Positions 35,765 to 43,959 of a stretch of 64,000 nt of DNA are shown here, in pieces. The notes beneath the pieces were generated by a model. It saw only the letters and a list, made by a program, of their open reading frames with translations, ran no database searches and was not told where the DNA came from. Positions within the stretch are counted from its first letter, which is position 1. Each line of letters opens with the position of its first letter. A program made the translations under genes and the position numbers. Source of the stretch: JAVBPB01 sp031549965 (lineage in GTDB: Bacteria; Bacillota; Clostridia; Lachnospirales; Lachnospiraceae); assembly GCA_031549965.1 (NCBI GenBank), contig JAVBPB010000010.1:1-64000 (forward strand), in the 5' to 3' direction.

Positions 35765-36038
35765 AAAAAAGGGGTGGTTTAGTAAGAATTTTTGAAAACT
35801 TCTTCTCCTAAAAACCAACCTTTTTATTTACTTTAATTAAACACCACCGACTTATCAATCTTCTCAAGCTTCACCACCACAAAAGGATAAGTAAGTGCCT
35901 GAGTCACCACCTCATCCTTAGAAGGTCCCAGCAAATTCGTATCTATGTACACCGCATTACTAGTCAAAACAATTCATCCACCGTAATACTATACCCTCCG
36001 GTCTTCTGCACTCCGTACGCGCTGTCAAGGGTGGACAA
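35765..36038 (-). repeat. prcB 3'-end repeat, copy F with box and hairpin
   Basis: The 18-bp box (36021-36038), then ~188 bp matching the prcB tail down to its TAA (35833-35835), then a hairpin with GGTGGTTTAG / CTAAAAACCAACC arms. A 1-2 base deletion near 35973 (AAAACAATTC instead of AAAAACAACTC) breaks the frame that stays open in copies B, C and D. The box is followed by a duplicated end of the ParE gene. Confidence 0.88.
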
Positions 36039-36044
36039 TAAATT

Positions 36045-36195
36045 TATAATAAATTTTTATATTCTCTTCTCCCATCTACAATTGCATAAATTAAAACCGT
36101 TTTATCTTTGTTATATACTTTATAGAAAATCAAATGATGTTCAACAATAATAACACGATATCCTTGTTTTCGCAAAATGGTATAATGAGGCATTC
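36045..36195 (-). pseudogene. Duplicated 3' end of the ParE toxin gene
   Basis: Nearly identical to 33890-34036, covering the C-terminal half (HYxILRKQGYRVIIVEHH, then LIFYKVYNKDKTVLI). It stops at 36195, where similarity ends abruptly. It has no start and no antitoxin. It shows that a cassette boundary, box included, was duplicated. The 36196-36954 stretch holds only the hairpin at 36477-36536 and no gene I can support. Confidence 0.85.
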
Positions 36196-36476
36196 AATAC
36201 TTTCAATAAATTATTTATACTTTTTAATATCTATGAGCAAGACCATATAAAAAGATAGGCTACCTCACCATTTATTTTTATGAAATAAGTTTTAAAAGTT
36301 ATCCTGTATAAAATCAGTTGTTACATTTGTAATTACTCTTATGCTTGCTAAAGTAATTTCCCGAAAAGATTTAATGTAAAATGTCAAAAGCATTTATACA
36401 TAACCGATCTATTCTATATCGGCGACATTTAGTTTTGGCATAATCTAAATTATGTGACCGCCTATGAACGGAGGAA

Positions 36477-36536
36477 ATATTCGGCGTTAAATTGATGAAA
36501 TAGTATTAAGATTTAACGCCGAATATATACATTGTA
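36477..36536. repeat. GGCGTTAAA hairpin, copy 2
   Basis: Perfect 16-bp arms (ATATTCGGCGTTAAAT and its complement) with a 28-base loop. The inner 9 bp are the same as in the hairpin at 28895-28932 after ftsH. Confidence 0.6.
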
Positions 36537-36954
36537 TATATTATAAATTATTCTTAAATACACATATATTCACATATATAGAGAATCTATAAATTATTTT
36601 GTGAATCATTTTAACCGTCAACTAATTATCTATTATGATCCAATTAAAAATAGCATATCAACTTTTTACTTCTATAATTTCTAATTAACTATAGCCTAAA
36701 CTGTTGATTCGTATTACTAATACAAGAAATTTCAAGTATTTTAAAAATGCAAATATTGTTTTATAAACTGTTTTAATCCACTTTGGTAAATATATATAGC
36801 TATTCAGCCAATGGCGTCAACCTTACGGAATATATCTATATTAAATCATATTTATAGTTTACATAACGACGAAATCCTATTAATTTCGAAATGTTATGTT
36901 AACTACATAACAAAGATTTAGAATTAGGTTTACACTATTGACTATTTGGTAGAT

Positions 36955-38376
36955 TTATGGACGTACCCTTACATATATTTGATAAATCTTTCCTTTATAT
37001 TCTCCATTGATTATAGTAAGGCCCTTTTTCAGTGCTGTAACTTCTCCTGTATTAGATACAGTAGCAATCGAAGTATTTAGCGAAGACCAATTGACATTAA
37101 GAGGGTTAGGTATCAAATATAATTTGCTTTTTTGACCAACTTTTAAATCTACGGCTAATCTATATGTTCCATCTTCTACTACTTTAATCGACATGTAATC
37201 AAGAAAATTATTATTTGCATCTCGTAAAATTATATAACAAGTTCCTAGATCCTGTGCTGTAACTACTCCATTTGAATTAACACTTGCAATATTTTGTGAA
37301 GTAGAACTCCAATTTAAGGTAGAATTGATACTTAGATCATCCGATACACTTAATTGCGTACTTTCACCAACATATAGTAAGATTGATAACTTTTCTTCCG
37401 GAAGAGCAAATGTTTCTACGGTATTATACATAGTAGTAGATCCACTCATTCCTCCAACTAAATATACGGTATTATCAATGAGCGTTGCTGTCGAATGACG
37501 ATTAGGTGCTGATAAATCAGGAATTGTTTTTTCCCATGTATCATTAAATATGTCATATACCTCCACTGTTCTATAATCTACATAACTACTAAAAGGATCA
37601 TGTGTAATATATCCACCAAACACATAAATTTTATGACCATATATTACGGAACTTCCAAAATTACGGCAACTAGGCATAGGCGAACCTGTAGCCCATGTAT
37701 CGGTGGCAATATTATATATATGAACCTCATCTACGCTTACGCCGTTTCTTAACCCACCTAATATATAAATAGAATCCTCAAATATTTGAACAGCCGAATC
37801 AACTCCCACATTTGGTAAATCACTTCCTATAGACCATGTATTAGTAACAGTATCATATATTTGTATATTAGGTACATAAGATGAATAATTATTTGGTGTC
37901 CCTCCTATTACATAGATTTTCGTTCCATATGTAACAGCCTGTAAAGCTTGACCATAGTATGGCATTGGTGCCCCAGAGCTCCATGTATTTGTTCTTGAAT
38001 CATATATCTCCAATTGATTGGATCCTATTGTAGATCCATTAACTGCTCCTCCCATAACATATATATTATCATTTATTACAGCAGTTCCAAAAAACATCTT
38101 TGGAGTAGGCATAGAAGCTCCTGTTGACCATGTAGATGTTAGTGTATCATAAATATATACACCATTTTGAATTTGACTACGATTATTTTGACCTCCCATT
38201 ATATAGAGCTTGTCCCCAATTGCAACCGTTTTATGTGCGGTAATTTGAATCGGTGTATTGGCTTCAACTACCCATTTGTATGTTTGTGCAGCATGAATCA
38301 TTTGGTTTCCGTTGGAAAAACTACAGTAAAATGTTATGATTGCAAGTAATATTGCTATTATCCTTTTGTGTTTCAT
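36955..38376 (-). CDS. Secreted Kelch-repeat protein with bacterial Ig-like domains
   Basis: A 473-residue exported protein. The ATG at 38374-38376 has AAAGGAGAG upstream, so the longer frame to 38415 is not used. Signal peptide ~1-30. Six Kelch motifs follow (for example KLYIMGG, NIYVMGGAVNGS, KIYVIGGTPNNY, SIYILGG, KIYVFGGY, TVYLVGG), each with a W-x-x-G-x-x-MP block, forming a beta-propeller of ~300 residues. Two Big2-like domains follow (STLNWSSTSQNIASVNSNGV; ATVSNTGEVTALKKG). Such proteins are surface adhesins or carbohydrate-binding accessories. The specific ligand is unknown. It is the only large intact gene in the smaller cassettes. Confidence 0.85.
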   Translation of the reverse strand: MKHKRIIAILLAIITFYCSFSNGNQMIHAAQTYKWVVEANTPIQITAHKTVAIGDKLYIMGGQNNRSQIQNGVYIYDTLTSTWSTGASMPTPKMFFGTAVINDNIYVMGGAVNGSTIGSNQLEIYDSRTNTWSSGAPMPYYGQALQAVTYGTKIYVIGGTPNNYSSYVPNIQIYDTVTNTWSIGSDLPNVGVDSAVQIFEDSIYILGGLRNGVSVDEVHIYNIATDTWATGSPMPSCRNFGSSVIYGHKIYVFGGYITHDPFSSYVDYRTVEVYDIFNDTWEKTIPDLSAPNRHSTATLIDNTVYLVGGMSGSTTMYNTVETFALPEEKLSILLYVGESTQLSVSDDLSINSTLNWSSTSQNIASVNSNGVVTAQDLGTCYIILRDANNNFLDYMSIKVVEDGTYRLAVDLKVGQKSKLYLIPNPLNVNWSSLNTSIATVSNTGEVTALKKGLTIINGEYKGKIYQIYVRVRP

Positions 38377-38548
38377 TATATTCTCTCCTTTTAAGTTGTT
38401 ATTTATATAAAACAATATTTGCCTTTATATAGTACACCTGTAGAGACCAAACCAAATCAGGTGTTTTCTACAGATGTATGATCTTTTTATAACCTAATAA
38501 ATTTACAGCGATTTAATAACTTGTTAAACCCAATTTACTTTCGATTTC

Positions 38549-38998
38549 TTATTTTCTGCCATATGAAATCATTAAACCAAGTACATGGGTATAGGTTAAG
38601 TTATCTATGTTTTCATTTAAAAATCGTGCTATTTTCTTTTGCTTATCATAATATTTCTCGGCTTCTAGCTTGTCCATTCCATGATTCATAAGATACTCTA
38701 CTTTATATTGATTATTATCATCAAGAAGTCTCTCCTGCCAATCGTGTGTTTCTATAAAATCAGTTACAATCTGTCTATAATTTTCTATATCTGCTGTAAC
38801 AAAACTCACTCTATCATATAACCTGATATCAACATCTTTTAGTCCAAATTGCTTCATCAAATCAGGAATCTTCATTGATATGGAATAGTCTCTGCCTTGA
38901 ACTTCAAGTTCCTTATCCCATACTTTATAGAAACTATCCTTAACACATAATTCACTATAGCGCATTCCCTTTATATACAATCCATCACTTTCAAAGGG
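38549..38998 (-). pseudogene. C-terminal fragment of a class I SAM-dependent methyltransferase
   Basis: A frame of about 150 residues that lacks the SAM-binding domain. The pattern RLYDRVSFVTADIENYRQIV, then LMNHGMDKLEAEKYYDKQ and a final VLGLMISYGRK is the C-terminal part of a clostridial methyltransferase family of ~260-300 residues. The fragment starts directly at the stop codon of the isomerase remnant. An internal ATG at 38978 could start translation of the tail alone, but a function is unlikely. Confidence 0.6.
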
Positions 38999-39001
38999 TA
39001 T

Positions 39002-39262
39002 CTAAATAATTGTCCTGTAATACTTAATATCTGCTTTCAAACACTCTAACCGGCTGCCATGATAGGAATATTTCCGCTCCACAATATACGCTTTGCCACC
39101 GTTGGCATCTGCTGCTTCTTTGAGTGCTTTCCAATCTACCAGACCTTTTCCTGCTACACAGTTAATTCTTTTCATTCTTTCCATTTCTTCAAGCATATCA
39201 GTATTAAAAAAAGGAAAACCTTTTTCATCCTTTTCTAAGGTATTAAAATCTATAAAAGATTA
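39002..39262 (-). pseudogene. C-terminal fragment of a sugar phosphate isomerase/epimerase
   Basis: Starting at the cassette boundary the frame reads FNTLEKDEKGFPFFNTDML, then CVAGKGLVDWKALKEAADA and KAYIVERKYSYHG, ending CLKADIKYYRTII. The G-x-G-x-V-D-W block and the final IVE strand are those of AP-endonuclease-like TIM-barrel sugar isomerases. About the last 85 of ~270-300 residues remain. Confidence 0.6.
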
Positions 39263-39293
39263 TACCCCATACGCTGCTGTCAAGGGTGGACAA
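39260..39293 (-). repeat. prcB 3'-end repeat, remnant copy E with box
   Basis: The 18-bp box (39276-39293) is followed on the minus strand by GCGTATGGGGTATAATC, which fits the prcB sequence with an internal deletion, and then directly by the isomerase fragment. The prcB tail and hairpin are lost. Confidence 0.7.
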
Positions 39294-39533
39294 TAAATTT
39301 TATTCATACTGCTAACTTTTTTCTTATTTCGTCCATTTCATCTCTTGACATAATAATAAATTAATTTCATTTAATAATTGTAAACAGCTTAATAAGTTAC
39401 TGCCATATAACCAAATTCTTTCTTAATTTATATCATTTGTTTCTGCTTTTAATTTTCTCTTAAGTTCTCTGGATAATACTTTAAATCCTTCTTCTCTAAT
39501 TACGCTTAAATTTCCTACCATTTTATATCACCT

Positions 39534-39662
39534 CCATTAACCAAATAATTGGGTTTAATACTTTAATTTTAAGATTTGCTTTCTTTGATAAGTTTATTAG
39601 TTTTTTATCTGTCGTTAGAAAAACATCTGCATTTGCATATTCTGCAATTCTTAATAATAGAT
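39534..39662 (-). pseudogene. C-terminal fragment of a PIN-domain toxin and small downstream frame
   Basis: One frame reads ENLLLRIAEYANADVFLTTD, then KKLINLSKKANLKIKVLNPI and IIWLMEVI before a stop at 39534. The DVFLTTDKKL block is the last acidic motif of PIN nucleases. The first ~90 residues are absent and the DUF1016 frame is joined directly upstream. Downstream, a 32-residue frame (MVGNLSVIREEGFKVLSREL start) with its own GGAGG site fills 39423-39521; whether it is a gene is unclear. Confidence 0.6.
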
Positions 39663-40253
39663 TTTCTTAGTTCTAGTTCTTTGTACTTCTTTGGAATATC
39701 TAAGATATTTTAATACGTAACTATCTCTTAACGATTTTAATTCTCTGTTTTTATTAATGTAAACCTGATTTTTTTCATCTGAAAGCATCATTCTCTCAAA
39801 TAACATACTATCTATCTGACGCTCTAATTCTCTTTTAGAATAATGATTTTGTATACATAATTTTATATAGAATTCTTTTGTTTCATCAGTTTTTGCCCCA
39901 GACATTATAATTAAATTGTTTGTCCATGAAATTTCTCTCACCAGTGGTGAGAGTTTTTCATTCATATGATATATTTCATAAAATTGCTTCATTCTCCATA
40001 AATTTTGTACTGAAAAACCTTTTAGTTGTGCATCATATTGTTTTATATAATTGGCAAAATCCCCAACAATGCTTTTACCCCAACCACCGTCTTTAACTTT
40101 TTTACTAATATACTTTCCTATTTCCCAATACATATTGATCAATTCAACATTCACTACTTCAAAAGCCTTTATCTTGGCATTTTCTATTATTTGAACTAAC
40201 TCAACAAATTCTATCTTACTTACTTCATATTCCTGTTCTTTCTGTTTCGACAT
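39651..40253 (-). pseudogene. DUF1016/YhcG-type nuclease, N-terminal two thirds only
   Basis: A 200-residue frame with the DUF1016 N-terminal domain: MYWEIGKYISKKVKDGGWGK, then FSVQNLWRMKQFYEIYH and LVREISWTNNLIIMSGAKTD. The full family (~340-370 residues) carries a PDDEXK nuclease fold in its second half. Here the homology ends at SYVLKYL, and ~16 unrelated residues lead to the stop, where the PIN remnant begins. The nuclease core is therefore missing. AGAGGTGTTGGC precedes the ATG. Confidence 0.75.
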
Positions 40254-40337
40254 GCCAACACCTCTCTTTTCGTTCTTTATAAAAACAGTATCCTTTGTTT
40301 TTTATTGTACCAAATTATGCCTCACATTTGCAACAAT

Positions 40338-40605
40338 AAAAGGTTGGTTTAGTAAGAACCTTTTAAATTCCCCCTAAAACCAACCTTTTTATTTATTTTA
40401 ATTAAACACCACCGACTTATCAATCTTCTCCAACTTAACCACCACAAACGGATAAGTAAGAGCCTGAGTCACCACCTCATCCTTAGAAGGCCCCAGTAAA
40501 TTAGTATCTATGTATACCGCATTACTAGTCAAAAACAACTCATCCATCGTAATACTATACCCTCCAGTCTTCTGCTCTCCATACGCTGCTGTCAAGTATG
40601 GACAA
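40338..40605 (-). repeat. prcB 3'-end repeat, copy D with box and hairpin
   Basis: Box variant TTGTCCATACTTGACAGC (40588-40605), prcB tail (40398-40595, 65 codons open from a TTG) and a hairpin (AAAAGGTTGGTTTAG / CTAAAACCAACCTTTTT) at 40338-40390. The 65-codon frame encodes AYGEQKTGGYSITMDELFLT and onward to VVFN, the PrcB C-terminal domain. The box is at the end of the 58-codon frame. Confidence 0.9.
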
Positions 40606-40768
40606 CTAGTTTTTTAAACCATTCAGGAACATTTTTAGATAGGCGAACTAATTGACCTTTTTTATATATTGCAAATCTTCTAAATTCTATTTCCATAGCT
40701 TGGAAGACATTCTCAAAACATATCGTAGTCAGCTTAAGGAGATCTAAGTTTCTTAGCAAAGCTGGCAT
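40592..40768 (-). CDS. Uncertain 58-residue ORF between two boxes
   Basis: A frame MPALLRNLDLLKLTTICF, then MEIEFRRFAIYKKGQLVRLS and VPEWFKKLVVHT ends inside the box of copy D. A second full box lies at 40802-40819, so this short segment is bounded by boxes on both sides, with GGACAATG and TTGACG echoes next to the second. I see no ribosome binding site. It may be a remnant of a small mobile element that owns the box. Confidence 0.35.
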   Translation of the reverse strand: MPALLRNLDLLKLTTICFENVFQAMEIEFRRFAIYKKGQLVRLSKNVPEWFKKLVVHT

Positions 40769-40801
40769 GGGTGTTTAAGTTGACGACATTGTCCGCACGG
40801 T

Positions 40802-40819
40802 ACTGTCAAGGGTGGACAA
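40802..40819. repeat. Isolated copy of the 18-bp box without prcB tail
   Basis: The plus strand reads ACTGTCAAGGGTGGACAA, differing from the standard box by its first base. It follows the VapC-like gene as boxes do elsewhere, but leads into the 58-codon frame instead of prcB. TTGTCCGCACGG lies immediately to its left, making an inverted TTGTCC/GGACAA pair. Confidence 0.7.
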
Positions 40820-40875
40820 TAATTTAATATTTTAATTAATTTAACAAAGAATACCCTTTATATCCAAGATTATGT

Positions 40876-41283
40876 TTACTTAAATATATTTTTTATAGTC
40901 AAAATATTCTCAATTACTTGACCATCATTCATATCTTCAGTCAGAATATATTTACATGCATTTGCAACAGAAGATGCAAGCATCAAACTGTCAAAATATG
41001 AATAACCATATTTACCATGAATATCCAATGCTTTTTTTATTATGTCCGTATCAACAATTGTATTTTCACAATAAGATTTTATTTCATCAATTGCTTTTTT
41101 TACAGTTTCAAATGATACTTTCCATTTCTTAATTAGCACATGACTAAATTCATTTAATGCTTGCGTGCTTGTAATAACTTCATACTGGTTCATAGGCTTA
41201 ATAGCTCGTTCTTGTTTCTCTGGTTCATCCACCGAATACAAATAAGCAAGTACATTTGTATCAAGAAATACTTTATCTTTCAT
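40876..41283 (-). CDS. PIN-domain (VapC-like) toxin
   Basis: A 135-residue PIN-domain ribonuclease toxin. Acidic metal ligands are visible: Asp8 in VFLDTNVLAYLY, Glu in TQALNEFSHVL, Asp in SYFDSLMLASS and Asp in ILTEDMNDGQ. It is complete and overlaps its antitoxin by 11 bases, which indicates translational coupling. Toxins of this type cleave tRNA or rRNA; the target is unknown. It lies between box copies at 40802 and repeat copy C. Confidence 0.9.
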   Translation of the reverse strand: MKDKVFLDTNVLAYLYSVDEPEKQERAIKPMNQYEVITSTQALNEFSHVLIKKWKVSFETVKKAIDEIKSYCENTIVDTDIIKKALDIHGKYGYSYFDSLMLASSVANACKYILTEDMNDGQVIENILTIKNIFK

Positions 41284-41476
41284 TTGCTTCCTCCCGACTA
41301 AACTTAAAGTCCTTTGTATTAAGAGAAAGTGCAGAAAATTTAGGTTTTACATCTTTTATTTCATTATTATCTGTAAGTAATATGACTCTTACCTTATGTC
41401 CAACTTGCTTTGCAAATTCTTCTGGTATTCGAATAATTCCATCATCAATTATTGAATTGAATTCAACTGCTAACAT
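41273..41476 (-). CDS. Antitoxin of the PIN-domain module
   Basis: A 67-residue protein with an AbrB/MazE-like beta-rich N-terminus (VEFNSIIDDGIIRIPEEFA, then GHKVRVILLTD) and a charged C-terminal tail (NTKDFKFSREEANER). The GGAGGAGATAGGG site precedes the ATG. Position and overlap with the PIN toxin make the antitoxin role clear although the subfamily is unsure. Confidence 0.8.
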   Translation of the reverse strand: MLAVEFNSIIDDGIIRIPEEFAKQVGHKVRVILLTDNNEIKDVKPKFSALSLNTKDFKFSREEANER

Positions 41477-41657
41477 CCCTATCTCCTCCTTACCTTTTTG
41501 CTAATATAAAACTTCATAATTTTTAATGCCTCTAAAGAATATATTAATATGTATTTTTTTGATTTGAATACTTCTTGCTTAATGCTAGTATATCATGATT
41601 TCTTAATTTTATCAATTTCCATTTCTAAAGATATTATTAACTATAGATAAAACATAT

Positions 41658-41922
41658 AAAAGATTGAACTTAATGAATCTCGAATCTTTCATCAAATTCA
41701 ATCTTTTTATGCTCTTAATTAAACACCACAGACTTATCAATCTTCTCAAGCTTAACCACCACAAAAGGATAAGTAAGTGCCTGAGTCACCACCTCATCCT
41801 TAGAAGGCCCCAGTAAATTAGTATCTATGTACACCGCATTACTAGTCAAAAACAACTCATCCACAGTAATACTATACCCTCCAGTCTTCTGCTCTCCATA
41901 CGATGCTGTCAAGGGTGGACAA
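41658..41922 (-). repeat. prcB 3'-end repeat, copy C with box and hairpin
   Basis: Box at 41905-41922 in its standard form, prcB tail 41715-41912 with an open 65-codon frame, and a hairpin at 41658-41707 whose sequence (AAAAGATTGAA / TTCAATCTTTTT) differs from that of copies B and D while the fold is the same. Confidence 0.92.
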
Positions 41923-42036
41923 TAAATTTTAATTTAACTTTCACCTTAAATATTACTAATAGCTCAAATATAATATACAATCAATCCATCACAATTACTT
42001 AATCACTATTAACAACATTTACAAATAAAAGTCATT

Positions 42037-42351
42037 TTACATTCTTAAAATTGACTTCCAATCTTGCTTGTTCTTTAATACTCTTAGTATTGTAATTGTA
42101 TTTTCTGTATTATCTACAACAAAAAATATATTGTATGTATCAAATGGCTTTAAACGAATTTCATGCCCTCTATATTCAAAGCTTATTCCTCTATAGCCAA
42201 ATGGAAAATAACTTAAAGTTGATACTTCATTATCATATTTTTCAAGGAAATCAAAAGCAGCCTTATGATTTTTAAATTCTTGAATCATATAGACTGCCAA
42301 ATGTGCCACATCTTCTATTGATTCCTTAGTTTCAATCAGACTATACTTCAT
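42037..42351 (-). CDS. RelE/ParE-family toxin
   Basis: A 104-residue toxin. Core features: IEDVAHLAVYMIQEF, then LSYFPFGYRGISFEYRGHEI, DTYNIFFVVDNTENTITILR and the terminal VLKNKQDWKSIL, typical of ParE/RelE proteins of clostridial cassettes. It shares the general pattern, not the sequence, with the toxins at 33137 and 33890. It overlaps the antitoxin by 11 bases and lies in the cassette between repeat copies B and C. Confidence 0.87.
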   Translation of the reverse strand: MKYSLIETKESIEDVAHLAVYMIQEFKNHKAAFDFLEKYDNEVSTLSYFPFGYRGISFEYRGHEIRLKPFDTYNIFFVVDNTENTITILRVLKNKQDWKSILRM

Positions 42352-42502
42352 AAGCTTTTATCCTCTCTCGAATCAATTGCATAGCTTCTTCATGTGGTAT
42401 TGTACGTCCCTGTTCCATATCTTCAATACCTTTGTCTAGTTCCATATAAAGCCTTTCTTCTTGAATTGTAATTTTAGATTTGTCTTGAGCGTATGATGCC
42501 AT
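42341..42502 (-). CDS. Small antitoxin of the ParE module
   Basis: A 53-residue protein beginning MASYAQDKSKITIQEERLYM and ending IPHEEAMQLIRERIKAYEV. AGAAGGTGATT precedes the ATG at 42500-42502. Its acidic middle (ELDKGIEDMEQGR) and helical end resemble small RelB/ParD-like antitoxins. The 11-base overlap with the toxin supports the pairing. Confidence 0.78.
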   Translation of the reverse strand: MASYAQDKSKITIQEERLYMELDKGIEDMEQGRTIPHEEAMQLIRERIKAYEV

Positions 42503-42600
42503 CTAATCACCTTCTTTAAAACATTATTATATTAATTCCTGTTATTTTTATTATATCATAATATAAATTTTATATCTATATTTTTTTAAAAGCTATAATA

Positions 42601-42872
42601 AAAGGTTGATTATGATGAGAATTCATTATTACCTTCTCATTAAAAACCAACCTTTTTATTTACTCTAATTAAACACCACCGACTTATCAATCTTCTCCAA
42701 TTTCACCACCACAAAAGGATAAGTAAGCGCCTGAGTCACCACCTCATCCTTAGAAGGCCCAAGTAAATTCGTATCTATGTATATTGCATTACTAGTCAAA
42801 AACAACTCATCCACCGTAATACTATACCCTCCGGTCTTCTGCTCTCCATACGCCGCTGTCAAGGATAGACAA
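42601..42872 (-). repeat. prcB 3'-end repeat, copy B with box and hairpin
   Basis: Box variant TTGTCTATCCTTGACAGC (42855-42872), prcB tail 42665-42862 with an open 65-codon frame, and a long hairpin at 42601-42658 (AAAGGTTG / CAACCTTTTT with inner ATGAGAA / TTCTCAT pairs). This copy marks the outer end of the biosynthetic cluster cassette. Confidence 0.92.
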
Positions 42873-42927
42873 TAAATTTTTATTTAATTTTTTGAGCTCA
42901 CTTGGCTTTTATTCTATAATTTTCCTC

Positions 42928-43737
42928 TTAAATCCACTCATTAATATTACATGCACTAGTATCCCATTTATTATTATATATAACTTTATTAAAATTACAA
43001 TATTTACAGAAGTCTGGAGCATTAGCAAGAAATTGTAATATCTCTTTTCTATTTGAAGCCTTATATATATCTATATAGTCGTTATTACTAATTTCCAAAT
43101 TTGTGTAAAAATAATTATTAAAAATATTAGAATATGGTATAATTGGACAAGTAAATAATTTTCCTTCCTTTAATGTTATACATTTATTACCTTGGTCACA
43201 CTGGGAAAATGAATAATTTTTATTTTGCATACCTTCTATGTCTAAAACATATTTTGTAAGTTTTTTTTCACCTCTAGGATCGTTATAATAACGAAGTTTT
43301 ACATTATTTGATTTTGATATAGATTCCATATATGAATAGTCTATTTTTATTGGATACTTGGTTGGTCTAATGTCTACTTTATTTATTCTACAAGCTTCCC
43401 AAAAACTATCTTTTTGTTTTTCTATTAGTAATCCGTTAGTTACTATATCTATCCTACTTCGTGGAAAAAATTTACGAGTAATATTCAAAAACTCCTCTAT
43501 TTTAGGATGTAATAAAGGTTCTCCACCCATTATATGTATCCAACGTGATCTGCCAGAAAATAAATATGAAATTCGTTCAATATCTTTATAATATGTCTCT
43601 ACACTCATAAAATATGGTTTTGATATGGGTGAAAAATGTGCACACCCTTTACAATTTAGATTACAATGTTCAACTATTGCAATTTCAAAAGCCAAACTTA
43701 ATTGCGGTCTTTTATCCTTTTGTTGTAATTCAATCAT
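42928..43737 (-). CDS. Radical SAM enzyme with auxiliary cysteine cluster (cluster gene)
   Basis: A 269-residue radical SAM protein. The [4Fe-4S] motif is C25-N-L-N-C29-K-G-C32. The MGGEPLLHP motif supports SAM binding. C-terminal cysteines (QCDQGNKC, FTCPI, DFCKYCNF, TSACN) could hold an auxiliary cluster, as in SPASM/twitch proteins. The VEHCNLNCKGCAHFSP opening occurs in enzymes found near polysaccharide and small-molecule genes. It is the last gene of the cluster, separated by 222 bases from GH16, and may be transcribed separately. Confidence 0.85.
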   Translation of the reverse strand: MIELQQKDKRPQLSLAFEIAIVEHCNLNCKGCAHFSPISKPYFMSVETYYKDIERISYLFSGRSRWIHIMGGEPLLHPKIEEFLNITRKFFPRSRIDIVTNGLLIEKQKDSFWEACRINKVDIRPTKYPIKIDYSYMESISKSNNVKLRYYNDPRGEKKLTKYVLDIEGMQNKNYSFSQCDQGNKCITLKEGKLFTCPIIPYSNIFNNYFYTNLEISNNDYIDIYKASNRKEILQFLANAPDFCKYCNFNKVIYNNKWDTSACNINEWI

Positions 43738-43959
43738 AGTATACTCTCCTTGTTATAAAATAGTTAATAGCAAATATAGTAGATAAAGTAATAAACTCAT
43801 AAAAAATTTCACATCCTACTCATTTCATCTACATATTTAAAATTTACATATCAAATAAAATTTATCCTGAAGCATTTCTCTCTTATAATACTATTTCTAT
43901 AACTTTTAAGCTAAGAAAGTTACGTTATTTAATAATAAAATAATTTTACTTATATCAGT

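Noticed and set aside
33838..42872. CRISPR array
   Set aside because: The repeats are ~200 bp, coding-like and separated by whole genes of very different length; no short regular repeat-spacer pattern and no cas gene is present.
43738..43959. Riboswitch or leader element before the last cluster gene
   Set aside because: The 222-base gap was inspected for aptamer-like stems and a terminator; only weak AT-rich pairing is visible.
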